Shown here piece by piece: positions 32,840 to 45,779 of a stretch of DNA of 64,000 bases. Position 1 is the stretch's first letter. The number at the start of each line of letters is the position of its first letter. Source of the DNA: Adiantum capillus-veneris (lineage: Eukaryota; Streptophyta; Polypodiopsida; Polypodiales; Pteridaceae); NCBI GenBank assembly GCA_014529385.2, contig CM043942.1, positions 25,920,469 to 25,984,468 on the forward strand, written 5' to 3'. The notes beneath the pieces are model-generated. The model ran no database searches. It saw nothing but the letters and a program-made list of their open reading frames with translations, and had not been told where the DNA came from. The position numbers and the translations under genes were made by a program.

Positions 32840-35065
32840 CACATGCTCGTCGCAGTACCACTTGTATATACCATTACTATCATCCTATTTCTTTTATTTT
32901 CTTTTCTTTTCGTTTCCTTTCTTTCCGTTTCCTTAAAAACACAAGTTTTCGGAGCCTGACAGACTCTTAGTTGGCATAATCATGAGCCATACCGTCACGA
33001 TCTAATACCGGAATAAGAGTATGTATATAAGGGAGGTGACACTAATTTTGGCCGACTAATAATCATTGTAAATAAGTTTCTTTTACAAAAACGCAAAAAA
33101 TGACAGGTGATCAACAAAAAATTGATAAGTCGAGCCAGGAAAATCAGAATTGACTTTTGAAAGCAAACACCGAAACTTCAAAGCAAGGACTACAAACATG
33201 GAAAAAAAATTCAACACAAAATGAATTTTGGACCAACTTTTGAAGGATCAAAACTGTAGATCGGACACCATTTGTAAACCGAGTGTCAGAATGAAGAACG
33301 GTTCGAACCGCAGGTGATGTGCGCAGCAAGATATGAGCAATGAAGGTAAGTATAAATGGGGCATTCCGGGTAGACTAGGATCATATAGTCAAAAAAGGGC
33401 AGCAAGAGCTCATTTGCATTCACACACACACACACACACACACAGAGAGAGGAGCATAGTGTTTTTGGAACTGCTTCTATCTGTTACGAACACCTCGGTG
33501 GATCTCACTACACCAGATTTGACAGGTATGATCATTAACCTTGCAAGAGCATGTGTGTGACCCATACTGCATCAACAGTACCAAAACAACACATCAAAGT
33601 AGTACAAGGTCACAAAATCGGCAAACTCACAGGGCCAATGTGGGGTCCAAAACTCATTAAAAACAAGAAAAACTTCATCAGTAGACCCCAACTACTTGGC
33701 AGAATCAGCCAAACTAAGAACAGTGGAAAAAGGTGACGGAACATGGATCGCGATCCATGTTCCAAAACCCCTAAAATCAAGGAAACTCCTACAGGAGCAA
33801 CTATAGAGGACCTGGAACAAAACCCCATGACTGTTTTTGCAAAGTGCTTCCCAACATGGATCGCGATCCATGTTCCTTTTTGCCAAAATCAGGATCAAAG
33901 AGGTTCACTAGCTGGACAATGTACCAATAGTCCTGGGGTTGCAAAATGATCACAAACAATGCTCTAAAGATCATCAGGTCCACCTAGATTGCTACAGTCA
34001 GTTTGTAAATGGTCCTTTGGTCAAAAGTACTGCTAAAGTAATTTGAAAAACTTTAAACTTTCCTCGAAGTCTATCAACAAGCAATGGTAACCTAAGAAGG
34101 GTGATGGGATCAAAACCAAGCAAAAGTATACTTGCAAAATGGTGAAACTTGCAAGATTCAGTCTGCCTTCCCAAAAGACTTCAAAGTCTGAGGAAACTTC
34201 CTAGGGAACCAAGCATTGCTATGAACTACAGACCTCAACCATCAGAAATCAATGCAAGGAGAGATTTCAGGCAAAGCATGACTCCAAAAGTGGTGGCCAG
34301 AAACAGATTTGGTCAAAACGGAAAAAATATGGCCATAAACTAAGAAATGGGGCAAACTATGGAAAAACATATCCAAAGTTGAAAAAATTTCACCAGTGTA
34401 CTAGGAAAACCTATAGGAACCAATGTGCACAAAAATTGTGTTTTAATGCTTTCCAACATGGATAGCGATCCATGTACCTTTTGAGCCAAAATAAGTAAAA
34501 TCCATGCCATTTGATTCAAGATGATCAAGAAAGCCAAGCCATGAAGTGTCAAGTCATTTGAATCTTAAAAATCCACTTCCAAAAGCCAAAATCTCTAAAT
34601 CTGTACCTGATTTTCAAAATTTAGCCCAAGTGTCAAACCATTGATCCAAATCCTAATTTTTTTGGACCAAGTCATACTCAAGATGAACCTTACTAGATGG
34701 TATCAGCAGTTTTCCAAAATCTTGCCCAACGTGGATCGCGATCCATGTACCTTTAGCTCTAAATCCAGAGAAAATTGCTTAGTAGCATCCCCTTATGCCC
34801 AGGGACAACTTCCCAAAGTTAGAATTTCAAAATGTTTCCCAGCATGGATCGCGATCCATGTTCCTTTTTGCCAAAATCTATCTGTTTCATTACAGTTTTG
34901 TGCCTATAGTAATCCTAGGTGAACTCGTGAAATTTGGTCAAATTTGGAGTAGTTTTGATAGAGTTAAGCTCACTTTTTTATTTTATGGTCAAGTTTACAC
35001 TTTTCGACAACTTTGATCAATGGCTAAAATCTGATTTCACTGGAAAATTGGCAACAGGATGCCTT
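32840..35065 (+). other. G2 3' non-coding region
   Basis: About 2.2 kb have no convincing coding frame. They include a pyrimidine-rich run (32880-32935), a TATATAAG sequence at 33024-33031 that could be a promoter TATA box for the downstream ORF, a (CA)n run near 33420-33443, and five copies of the 20-bp palindrome (33741-34861). The general style matches the 5' leader (same palindrome, same flanks), so the two regions probably share an origin. Confidence 0.6.
33741..34861. repeat. Five dispersed copies of palindrome ACATGGATCGCGATCCATGT (3' set)
   Basis: Copies are at 33741-33760, 33854-33873, 34456-34475 (one change), 34729-34748 (one change) and 34842-34861 (one change). Flanks match the 5' set, for example TTCCCAACATGG before and TGTTCCTTTTTGCCAAAAT after. 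The spacing is irregular (about 110-600 bases). Confidence 0.9.
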
Positions 35066-38000
35066 GAAGGAAAGCACAGAAGGTGTGGCATGTGGCACCC
35101 TATGAGATAACCGACATCTCATCAAATGAGAAAGCTCACCTCACAGAATAAGTACTTGAAGCAATTCCGGTAAATATTTTCATAGGAAGGTTCCAAGCCA
35201 CAGACGGAGAAATTGTAAAGGCCACCATCTTTTCCCAGGAAATGTGGACTTTGCAGCAGAATCCAGAAGTGCAAGCAGGGGTCAGGTGTTTACAGCTCGA
35301 CAATTTCTTGAGACTGCCTCCTTGGGGAACGGATTTCAGACAGGCTCACGAGCTCATAAGCACAATTCAGTACAATGGGGAAGCAACACTGACAGACAAG
35401 GACGGGGCAGCCGTTAAAGTAAAAATTACAATGAAAATCATAAATGAAGCCCTCCATCTGCCGCAAGGGACGCACAACCTCTTGCAGAAAACAAAGGCAA
35501 TCGACAATGATAAGGCCTTTTTGAAGCAATGGGGTCATAAGATGACATATCTGGACCTGATCTACTCAGAAATGGAACTGCCATTGCGTCTTATATCCCA
35601 GCATTTCAAGGTACAGAAGCCACCCAGATACACTGAACCCTTGTTTCATATGGTAGTGGTGATGGCAATGGGATTGGCTGAAGGCATTGGCTGAAGTCAG
35701 GGTGGTCGGTTGCAACTTTGGAAACTACCTCCTTGACATGGTTGTGGAAGTAAACTTAAAGGGCGGCCAACGAAGTAAAGCTTACATGAACGGAGGACCC
35801 ATGCTCACACAAATAGCCTATCAAGCATTGGGCATGATTGATGATCTACCACCTACCCAAGCACAAATTGACCTAATCCACAGATCCAAAAGAGCCGTGA
35901 GACCAGTGGCAGGGCCTTCTTCAAGACCGAATCTTGGAGTCAAACAAAGTGCACCTTTAAGGGATTCAGACAGTGAAAAAACAGAGTTGGATGCTCACAT
36001 CAGCCAAGATGAGGGATCCAACCCACGGGATACTCCTTCGGAATACCAGTCTTCGGAGGAAGAGAAGGATACCCCTTACACTCTGGGATACACTCTATTA
36101 AAGAAAAATGCTACACATTTGGCAAAAGCTATCCTCCTCACTCATGCCAGAAGAACAATGGAAGAGGCACAGGCATTGAGGGAGAAGCTTTGCCAACAAA
36201 AGAAAGATCATCATCAAACCCAAGAGATGGAAGCGAATGACGAGAAAGAAATGATGAAGTCGAGGATGTTCCTCTAATCCGCAGGCAGACAGAGGCCTTG
36301 GAAAGAATCAAACAACAAAAGAGAAAGGAAGCTGAAGAGAAACGAGAAATTGCCAGTGCCATGCGGCAAAGAATTCACAATGAGCTCAAACGAAAGATGA
36401 AACATAGACAGCAAGAAGAATCAAAGAAGCAACGTGTCGATGATTTGGAATCATCTGACGAATCTGAAAAAATCAAATAGGAGAAAAGTATCTCGCAAGG
36501 TGAGGAACAACACGAGAGACAAGAAGAACAAGACCAAGACCTCAGTTCACCCAAGGATGCTGAGACAGTTTTGGAGAGGTCAGGGAAAAAAAAAAACGAA
36601 AGTGCAGGACTGTCGGAGCAAGAAGCTGACAGAACAGCAAGGCAATCAACAAACGGAGTCACGAACGCAGCTTGCCACGACCTCTGACGCAAGAGAGGGT
36701 TTAAAACAACAAGAAAAGCAAACTGAGGTGGTTGAGCATTCAGATCAGCAGGGGCTAAGAACGCCACTTACTCAAGCGGCCATAAAGGAAGGAGCTGAGA
36801 TGGTTAGCTCCTTTGATATTGATAGTCACCTAGAGCATATCAAATTGCAATTTCAATGTCAAAGAGCTCTTTATAACCTCAAGGATTTGGAATTGGAAGA
36901 TAACAAAAATGAGGTAGCTAGAACAGCATCAGAATCCGAGCAATTGATGCAACAAATAGAGGCACTAAAGAACGCGCATGTCCAGGAGCAATCGGAGCTG
37001 CAGAGAGAAAGAGAAAATGCAAGCTACTATTATAAAGAAGTGCAACAATTCAATGAGGGGAACTCGGCTCTACATATCGAACAACAACGCCTCAATGAGG
37101 AGATAACCAGGGAAAAGGAACAAAATGAGAAGCTACAAGGCTCGTACGCCGTGGTTAGCAAGTCTCTCACTCAACTCTTCGCAATACAGGAGACACCCTC
37201 CACTTTGACTATGCCAGTAGGCTCTACTTCCTTGAGCCAGGAGATCAAGGAGTTAAAAGAAGCCCTAAAACAAGAAAAATATGATAGACAGATCGTAACA
37301 GCAGGTCATAGGGCCTTGCAAACAGGCAAAAGATGAGGAAATTGAAGACTTGAAAAAGCAGCTGGCTGAGGCAAGAAAGGAAGTAGAGGATCTGAAATCC
37401 AATCAAACAAAAGATCAGCTAGAAACCGAAGAGTTTGAGCAGGGAGAAAGATCAGATCACTTTGAGTTTGAAACTCAACAAACGGACATAGCAACTACAA
37501 GCACTGGAAAAGGCACGCAAGAGTCTGCAGATCCAACCATGACATCCACCTCGGAGTCGGCTAAAGATGAAATTCAGCATTGGATCTCAGAAGTCAAAGA
37601 CCCGTTGCATAAGGCATATCTGGAATATGAATTGAAAGTGCTGGAATCAGCTACCCTCCTCATGATCACTCCAGATGAGGTTGTGAAAAATTTTGGGCAC
37701 GAAATGATCGCTCTACCGTTGATGCGGAAAGAGGTTCGATTATGGCAGCAAAAGATGCTCCCAGAAATTGAACCAAACAGCAGAGGGGATTACAGAGAGG
37801 TCCAATTACATCTCTTCAGATTGAAATAATCCTTGACAATCAACCCCTCTGGAGAAAGAAATGATTCGATCAGCGACCGGTTGACGAAACATATTACAAG
37901 AATGCGTCCCAACATCTCAGGATCGACCCCACTTACTCTCCAATCAATAGGCGGCGATCCTGGGATAGTTTTTACAGTTGGCAAAGCAAAATACCGGCAG

Positions 38001-38485
38001 TGTTGAACTACCCTCTCATAGCCAAGTCGATCAATAACAACCCCCCATCAAAGAATTACATGGTTCAAACTCTGAAAGGAGTCATCAACATGATGAAGGA
38101 GATCCCAGATCTCGCTTGCCAGATGCTGGTAAAGATTGCCAAAATGTTCATTACATGCATTACAGCCTTCAGAGACATTGAAGCGACAGAGCATCAATGG
38201 CAGGTATTTGTCGAGGGCACACAGGGCATCTGCTGAAACATGGAGACAGAAATCCCCAACAGAAATATTATCATGGGATTATATGCAAGAGTCATGTTTC
38301 TGCCATCTCAATACATGCAAACCTTCGAAGAAGCTTTCATGACAGGTTTCTTCGAAGTGGTATCTTCCATATTCAATCCAATGATGAAAGATGTGACAGC
38401 TCATCACATTGCCTATCAGAGCACCATTGCAAATAATCCTTTCAGAGAACTGGCAACCAAAGTCGAGATCGAAGCTAGAGTGTAA
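35066..38485 (+). pseudogene. G2 sense-strand 3' ORF: large coiled-coil protein
   Basis: Fragments in all three plus frames form a long, decayed gene: frame 1 from about 35066 (VWHVAPYEITDISSNEKAHL; stop near 35147) and 35242-35694, frame 2 35687-36277, frame 1 36298-36480, frame 2 36434-37336, frame 3 37350-37829 and frame 2 38000-38485. The first part (LRLPPWGTDFRQAHELI ... IINEALHLP) is globular and faintly resembles the plant-transposon or mobile-domain proteins carried by other giant Ty3 elements. The middle (36160-37440) is Glu/Lys/Gln-rich and strongly coiled-coil-like. The end has hydrophobic helices (LACQMLVKIAKMFITCITAF). The product is unknown. It sits where Athila-like elements carry an extra or env-like ORF, but I see no signal peptide. 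Confidence 0.65.
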
Positions 38486-38573
38486 AAGTTCAGAAATCTC
38501 ACTGCAACACTAGAAAGAAGGCACTAAAGTGACTTCCCTCATATGCAACTTGCACGAGGGCGTGCAAATGAAT

Positions 38574-38585
38574 AGGAAGGGGGAA
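38574..38585 (+). other. Polypurine tract of G2
   Basis: AGGAAGGGGGAA lies immediately before the 3' LTR start, as expected for plus-strand priming. Confidence 0.88.
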
Positions 38586-39471
38586 TGTTTGGTGGATACG
38601 AGCGAGCAGGTGTATGCACACCAAACCCGGCGGATACTCTATTTTTTCCCCAAAACCGTGTAATTCTGCCTAAATTGAGTTGTAATCAGAAGAAAATTAG
38701 ACCATATTCTCTTTATGTTCTCTGAGTCTACCCCTTGTATGAGGCCGGTTGGCCATGGGAAATCCCCCTAACTTTTAAAGTCAAAACCCTTAGTTTTGAA
38801 AGAATAATCATCATTAGCTTGGAGAAGAAAACGTATGCTGCAAAAGCTTCTTATGACTACAATTTGTAATCATCATTTCTCCTGAACTGGTAATTAGAAT
38901 TCTATTCCGAATAGTACATTGTGTTCCTTGTCTCTTGCTCTTCAATCTAAGTGTAATCATTTCCAATTCTGTTGTGGTTTGCGACGAGTCGTTTGTGAGC
39001 TAAATGCATTGATATGGGAGTTAAAATGGTTGTTTTTTGATGTTTTGACCTTGGATAAGTGTTTCTATGCTTAAGGAGGATCTTTCCAAGTACTTCTGTT
39101 TCAGTTTTCTGTACATTTTTTGTGACGGATCGTGATTTGTGTACCTTCTCAGATGGTGGCAGAACTTGGTAGGATTGAGCACATAAGTGTTGTGATACCT
39201 CTCCTTAAGTTTCGTGACATTCCCGATTCGTTTGGATACCGAAACGGCGTGATTGTGTTGAGTGTTGAGAATGGACGCATACTGATTGTCTGACCACGAA
39301 GTGGTTGATTTGCTTTTGTTGTAAGAATGAGTAGTCTTTGAGTTCACTTTGGTGAGATTGACAATCTCATTAAATCTCTGTGCCCCACCCCGAGTCGCTT
39401 CCTTGCATATTGACATTATGTTAGTACAAAAGAGCTATGATGCAGACGTCCGTCGCGGCGACCCGTTAACA
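38586..39471 (+). repeat. 3' LTR of G2
   Basis: 886 bp, starting TGTTTGGTGG and ending CGTTAACA, followed by ATATG (39472-39476), the second target duplication, and LINE L3. Confidence 0.95.
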
Positions 39472-42016
<2,545 letters not shown>

Positions 42017-42967
42017 ATGTCTTCCGGCACTCGCAAGGGTTATTCTTCTTCAACAAGGTCCACAACCATTGTGGAAAATGATCCAAAATCTCCTAAGCGT
42101 GGAGATAGCAACACAACCACCCAACCAACGACATCGAAAACCATGATCATGGCGTACTTGGTATCATTGCAAGAGACCGTAAACAAACAAAGCAAAGACT
42201 TACGAGCACTTGCAATGGAGAATGGCACACTAAGGGTACTTGTGGTTGAGAATGAGAATCTCAAGAGGACACTTGAGATGCAAACAACACGTTTGATGCA
42301 ACTTGAAGAGGAAGTCAAGGAATGTAAACGCTCTCTTGTGGACTTGAATGCTTTGAAGGAGCGGATGAGCAAAGTAGAGCATGACCATGTATTGAAAGAG
42401 GAGAAATTTGACACTATGAGCCGGGATGTATGCGACATGAAAAATGTATGCACAAACAAGTCTTGGGCTGATGTATGTGGTAGCAATGTGGTTTCTAATT
42501 CCTCACTCATGCAAGCTATGGTTCAAACAAAGAATGTTGAGAATGTGAATGTGGAGGAGTTGAAGGAACGAGAGCGACGTTCCAAGAACATTGTTATTCG
42601 TGGAATTCCCGAAGAGAAGTTAGAGACACCTCCTTCTCTTGCCATTGTTATTGAAGATTTCTTCAAAACCCACTTTGGCATGTCTGGAGTTATGGTCTAT
42701 GGAGCACATAGAGTGGGGAAGCAAGGAGCTCCTCGCTCGGGAGAACGGCCAATTGTATGCACCATGCCGGATGAGACCAAGCGAAAGATTAGCCTTGATA
42801 ATAGTTGGATCTATTTGAGGGATACAAAATGTTTTGTATGTGAAGATCGCACTATTAAGCAACAAAATATGCGTCGCAAGGCATATGAGGAAAAGAATAA
42901 TAAAAACAAGGAGATCTCTCATGAAGAAAATGTGCCCAAGGAGGAGGCAAGTCTCTCAACCAAATAG
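42017..42967 (+). CDS. LINE ORF1 protein (L4), intact, 316 aa
   Basis: This is a complete frame from ATG 42017 to TAG 42965. N terminus: Ser/Thr/Lys-rich and probably disordered (1-40). A long coiled coil covers about 45-140 (LVSLQETVNKQSKDLRALAM ... LKERMSKVEHDHVLKEE). The RNA-binding domain begins near 195 (RRSKNIVIRGIPEE) and includes VYGAHRVGKQG; the C-terminal part (CFVCEDRTIKQQNMRRKAYE) is basic. These are the features of L1 ORF1 proteins, which trimerise, bind LINE RNA and act as chaperones. It is the only long family frame in the window without a break. ORF2 follows in the same frame, directly after the TAG. Confidence 0.85.
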   Translation: MSSGTRKGYSSSTRSTTIVENDPKSPKRGDSNTTTQPTTSKTMIMAYLVSLQETVNKQSKDLRALAMENGTLRVLVVENENLKRTLEMQTTRLMQLEEEVKECKRSLVDLNALKERMSKVEHDHVLKEEKFDTMSRDVCDMKNVCTNKSWADVCGSNVVSNSSLMQAMVQTKNVENVNVEELKERERRSKNIVIRGIPEEKLETPPSLAIVIEDFFKTHFGMSGVMVYGAHRVGKQGAPRSGERPIVCTMPDETKRKISLDNSWIYLRDTKCFVCEDRTIKQQNMRRKAYEEKNNKNKEISHEENVPKEEASLSTK

Positions 42968-42973
42968 GGATGC

Positions 42974-44511
42974 GTGACCTATGAGACCGAGTTACAATTG
43001 AAAATATGCTTTTGGAATTGTAATGGATACCCATGGAATGCGGGGGTTGGCATTGATGAACTAACAAGCAAAGCTGATGTTGTACTTCTTGTTGAAACTT
43101 GTGAGCATGATACACAAAGGATTAACGGCTTGGAGGATTACAATTGTACATTCATTGATGTGGTCAAAGAATCTCAAGCAACGAAGAGGACAAGAAGGGT
43201 TATTATGTATGGTTAAGAAAGGATTGGAAGATTTTGTATCAATTGTGAAAGATGACAAGTACAAACGTTATGTATGGCTGAAAATTATGACACCAAAAAG
43301 AGCACCCATTTTTGTAGCCGGTTGCTACATTCCTCATCATGATTCTCCCTTTTATGCTTGCATGGATAGAGATCAACCATTTTCTGATTTGGAAGAGGAC
43401 ATTGCTTATTTCAAAGGTGAAGGTGATCTTATTGTATTTGGGGATATGAATGCTCGCACAAAAACATTGCAACATGATACTCAACAATTTGATATGCTAT
43501 ACATTTCAAGGGAGTTGGAGGAAGTTGACTTGTATGATCGTACTTCAATGGATGAGAAAGAGCCGGATCACTATGGAAAGTTACTTTTACACATGTGTAA
43601 TAGCACGGGTATGCTCATTGCCAATGGTGTATCTTTGTGGATTGGAACCAATGGATTTACATGTAGGAGACATAATGGGGATAGTGTGATTGACTATATG
43701 CTACTTTTCGAAGCCATCATGTATCGCATAAAGAGTTTTATGTTTGGTCAATGGACCCCGGAATCCGACCATCGCACCTTATGTATTGACCTTTCATGTG
43801 GAGAAGCAACTAAGCATGATAATCTCAGCCAAAGGAAAGAGAAGTTATCACTATGTATGGATTTCAAACGGGCACCAATGTACATTGAAATGGTTGAGCA
43901 AAAATTATGGATGACAAAGCTTCAATGTGATGCACCATTGGAAACTAAATGGGAAGCTTTCAAGAAAGCTATTTGTTCTTGTGCGGAAGAATGCTTTGCC
44001 GTAAAGCATCTCCATGGTATCAACAAAGATAGATCACGCAAAAGGTGGTTTGATAAAGAATGTCAAGATGCTCGAAAGCCCTTGATAAAGCTTGATGCAA
44101 CTATGGACAAAGACAACTATCAAAGTCATTTGCATACATACAAGGCATTGATTCAAAAGAAGAGAAGAAGATGGGAAGTAAAGCAACAAGAATTTCAAGT
44201 CCAAGAAAAGGCACATGCATGTGGAAGATTTTGGAGAAACTTGAGAGGCAAGCGGGTTGAGAATTTTGGTAACTTTAGTCTAGTGGATATGTACACACAT
44301 TATAGGCAATTATATGAGCAAGAAAATACTGAAAAAATGTCATTTTATGGTTCACTCCCATGTATGCTGTCTTTTTTTACTATTGAGGATGTATGCGGTG
44401 GGCTTGAAAAGTTGGCCACTCGCAAAGCGGGAGATCTTCAAGGTATCAAGCCGGAGATGATCAAATGGATGGGAGATTTTACCCATGAGTGGATGTGTGA
44501 TATGTTCAACC
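42974..44511 (+). pseudogene. LINE ORF2 (L4), endonuclease and linker, split by copia C1
   Basis: Endonuclease motifs: FWNCNGYPWNAG, VVLLVETCEHD, VIVFGDMNART (GDxN intact) and ESDHRTLCIDL. The sequence then runs through a basic linker (QKKRRRWEVKQQ) to AGDLQGIKPEMIKW. It starts in the ORF1 frame (frame 2) without an ATG; GTG stands where L3 has ATG. A one-base insertion near 43141-43149 shifts the rest to frame 3 (open 43077-44511). Exactly the same shift is present in L5 near 53611-53619. C1 is inserted after CAACC (44507-44511); the RT half resumes at 50056. Confidence 0.88.
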
Positions 44512-44738
44512 TGTTGGGATTAAAGCCCAAGTGGCCTCTTATGCGGATATGGCCGCCCGCCCGCCTAACTCACTTACCTCTAACTCTTTGTATATACTAA
44601 CTTATACTTTGTGAATACTAAGGTATTGGGAGATAACCCTTCTAACAGTTCTCTGCGTAGTGTACTGTGTAAGCTCACTGTGTATCACTGTGTGTGTGTG
44701 AGAGAGAGAGTCGACCCACGCTCCGCTCCGCGACTTCA
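44512..44738 (+). repeat. 5' LTR of C1
   Basis: 227 bp, TGTTGGGATTAAAGC...GCGACTTCA, with a short (GT)n(GA)n run near its 3' end. Confidence 0.96.
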
Positions 44739-44740
44739 AT

Positions 44741-44752
44741 TGGTATCAGAGC
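44741..44752 (+). other. Primer binding site of C1 (tRNA-iMet)
   Basis: TGGTATCAGAGC, two bases after the LTR. Confidence 0.95.
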
Positions 44753-45779
44753 CTTGGTTCAGTGCGGATTTGCGCAATCGCGCGCGCGCGCACTTTTTCG
44801 GGAGATTCTGGTTCCGGAGTTCGAAAATTCACACTCGGCGTTCCGGGAGCGTTTCCATCAGGTGACCTGGTGTTTTACCCCCCTTTCGAAGCCGTTTATG
44901 CCCTCAGAATTTCGTTCTGAGCACTACAGCAGAAGATAGATTTCAGCCGCAAAGAAATCCGTCTTGTGTAGATTGACAAGCAGGAGGTGGTCGACATCAA
45001 TATCGACATCGACATACATCACTTATTCGTCTTCAGAGCATCATCTATAGACCAGGTACACATATATATCATCAGATATATATATTGCAGTCTGCATTGC
45101 TACTTCTTGTGCTTGCCAGGTTCCAGGGGAGGTGTGGCCATACGACGGCTTGACACCATTGGCATGTATTGCAGATTGATGTACTGTGATTGTGGGTCTG
45201 CTAGTTGTGAGTCACGCTAGCAGACAGACCGCCGCAGCGGTCATAGGACAGCGATTGGTCTATTATAGGATGTATGCTAGTTCTGGGCAGTTTGCTGAGC
45301 CATCTGAGAGGGTCGTGTGTGAGGTTTTTTGAAGCCAAGCACTGGGGGCTGGGTTACCCAGTGTGAGGTGGATTAGGTTGCTGGAGTTCCCCTCTACACG
45401 CATCGTCTTCGACGACTTTTATCCCTTAGGATGTATGACTTTGTGTAGACACTGGATTGCATCTTATGCGTCAGGCTGTTGAGGCATTGTTCAGGGTTCA
45501 GTCTTGAGACAGATACAGGTTCTGTCATCGCCCAGAGAGGAGACAGTGTATGCTTACAGGATTTGTCACTGGTCAGCTATTTATGATTGTTTTTTGAGCT
45601 ATCTTTTGGTTCCCAGAGCTCAGTTTACAGGGGAGACTCTGTCAAAAATTTTCAAAATACTGACAGTTCCTGAGGAGAGGTGTTCAGCTTGTTGATTACA
45701 GCTTGTTTACTGTGTACAGAGGCCAGTTTACAGGGGAAACTCTGTCGGATTTTTCTCAGGAGTAAGCAGTTTGGCAGAT
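44753..45779 (+). other. C1 5' leader
   Basis: A 1.0-kb leader precedes the gag-pol ATG at 45780. The repeated phrase CAGTTTACAGGGGA (near 45622 and 45723) suggests a small internal duplication. No coding frame with a domain is seen. Confidence 0.65.

Larger units (their letters stand above)
10244..39471 (+). mobile_element. Giant Ty3/gypsy retrotransposon G2 (29.2 kb with nested elements)
   Basis: The element has 886-bp LTRs (10244-11129 and 38586-39471), both TG...CA, a 5-bp target duplication ATATG (10239-10243 and 39472-39476), a tRNA-Asp-like primer site and a purine tract before the 3' LTR. Removing nested G3 leaves about 20.4 kb, far above the usual 5-12 kb. Domain order is gag, protease, RT, RNase H, integrase, followed by a second retropepsin-like ORF and a long coiled-coil ORF. 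RT/integrase style and lack of a chromodomain suggest the Tat/Athila side of Ty3; this is from memory of family motifs. The LTRs differ at roughly 20 sites in the first 330 bases, and the coding frame has many stops, so it is old and inactive. Confidence 0.95.

Noticed and set aside
35066-38485. Host gene captured between pol and LTR
   Set aside because: Possible, but there are no introns, no recognised host domain and the region ends exactly at the purine tract; treated as an element ORF.
10244-39471. Assembly artefact or chimera as the explanation of the 29-kb element
   Set aside because: Both LTRs are 886 bp, the 5-bp duplication matches exactly, and the interrupted LINE frame continues on the other side; the nested G3 has its own matching duplication.
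42040-42510. Antisense ORFs over LINE ORF1/ORF2 and pol (for example 42040-42510, 49919-50485, 54822-55406, 58784-59185)
   Set aside because: Mirror frames of coding sequence; they have no domains and no independent support.
44611-45220. Short ORFs in the C1 LTR and leader
   Set aside because: They span LTR, primer site and untranslated leader; the same LTR sequence also gives ORFs at 49928, fused to LINE code by chance.
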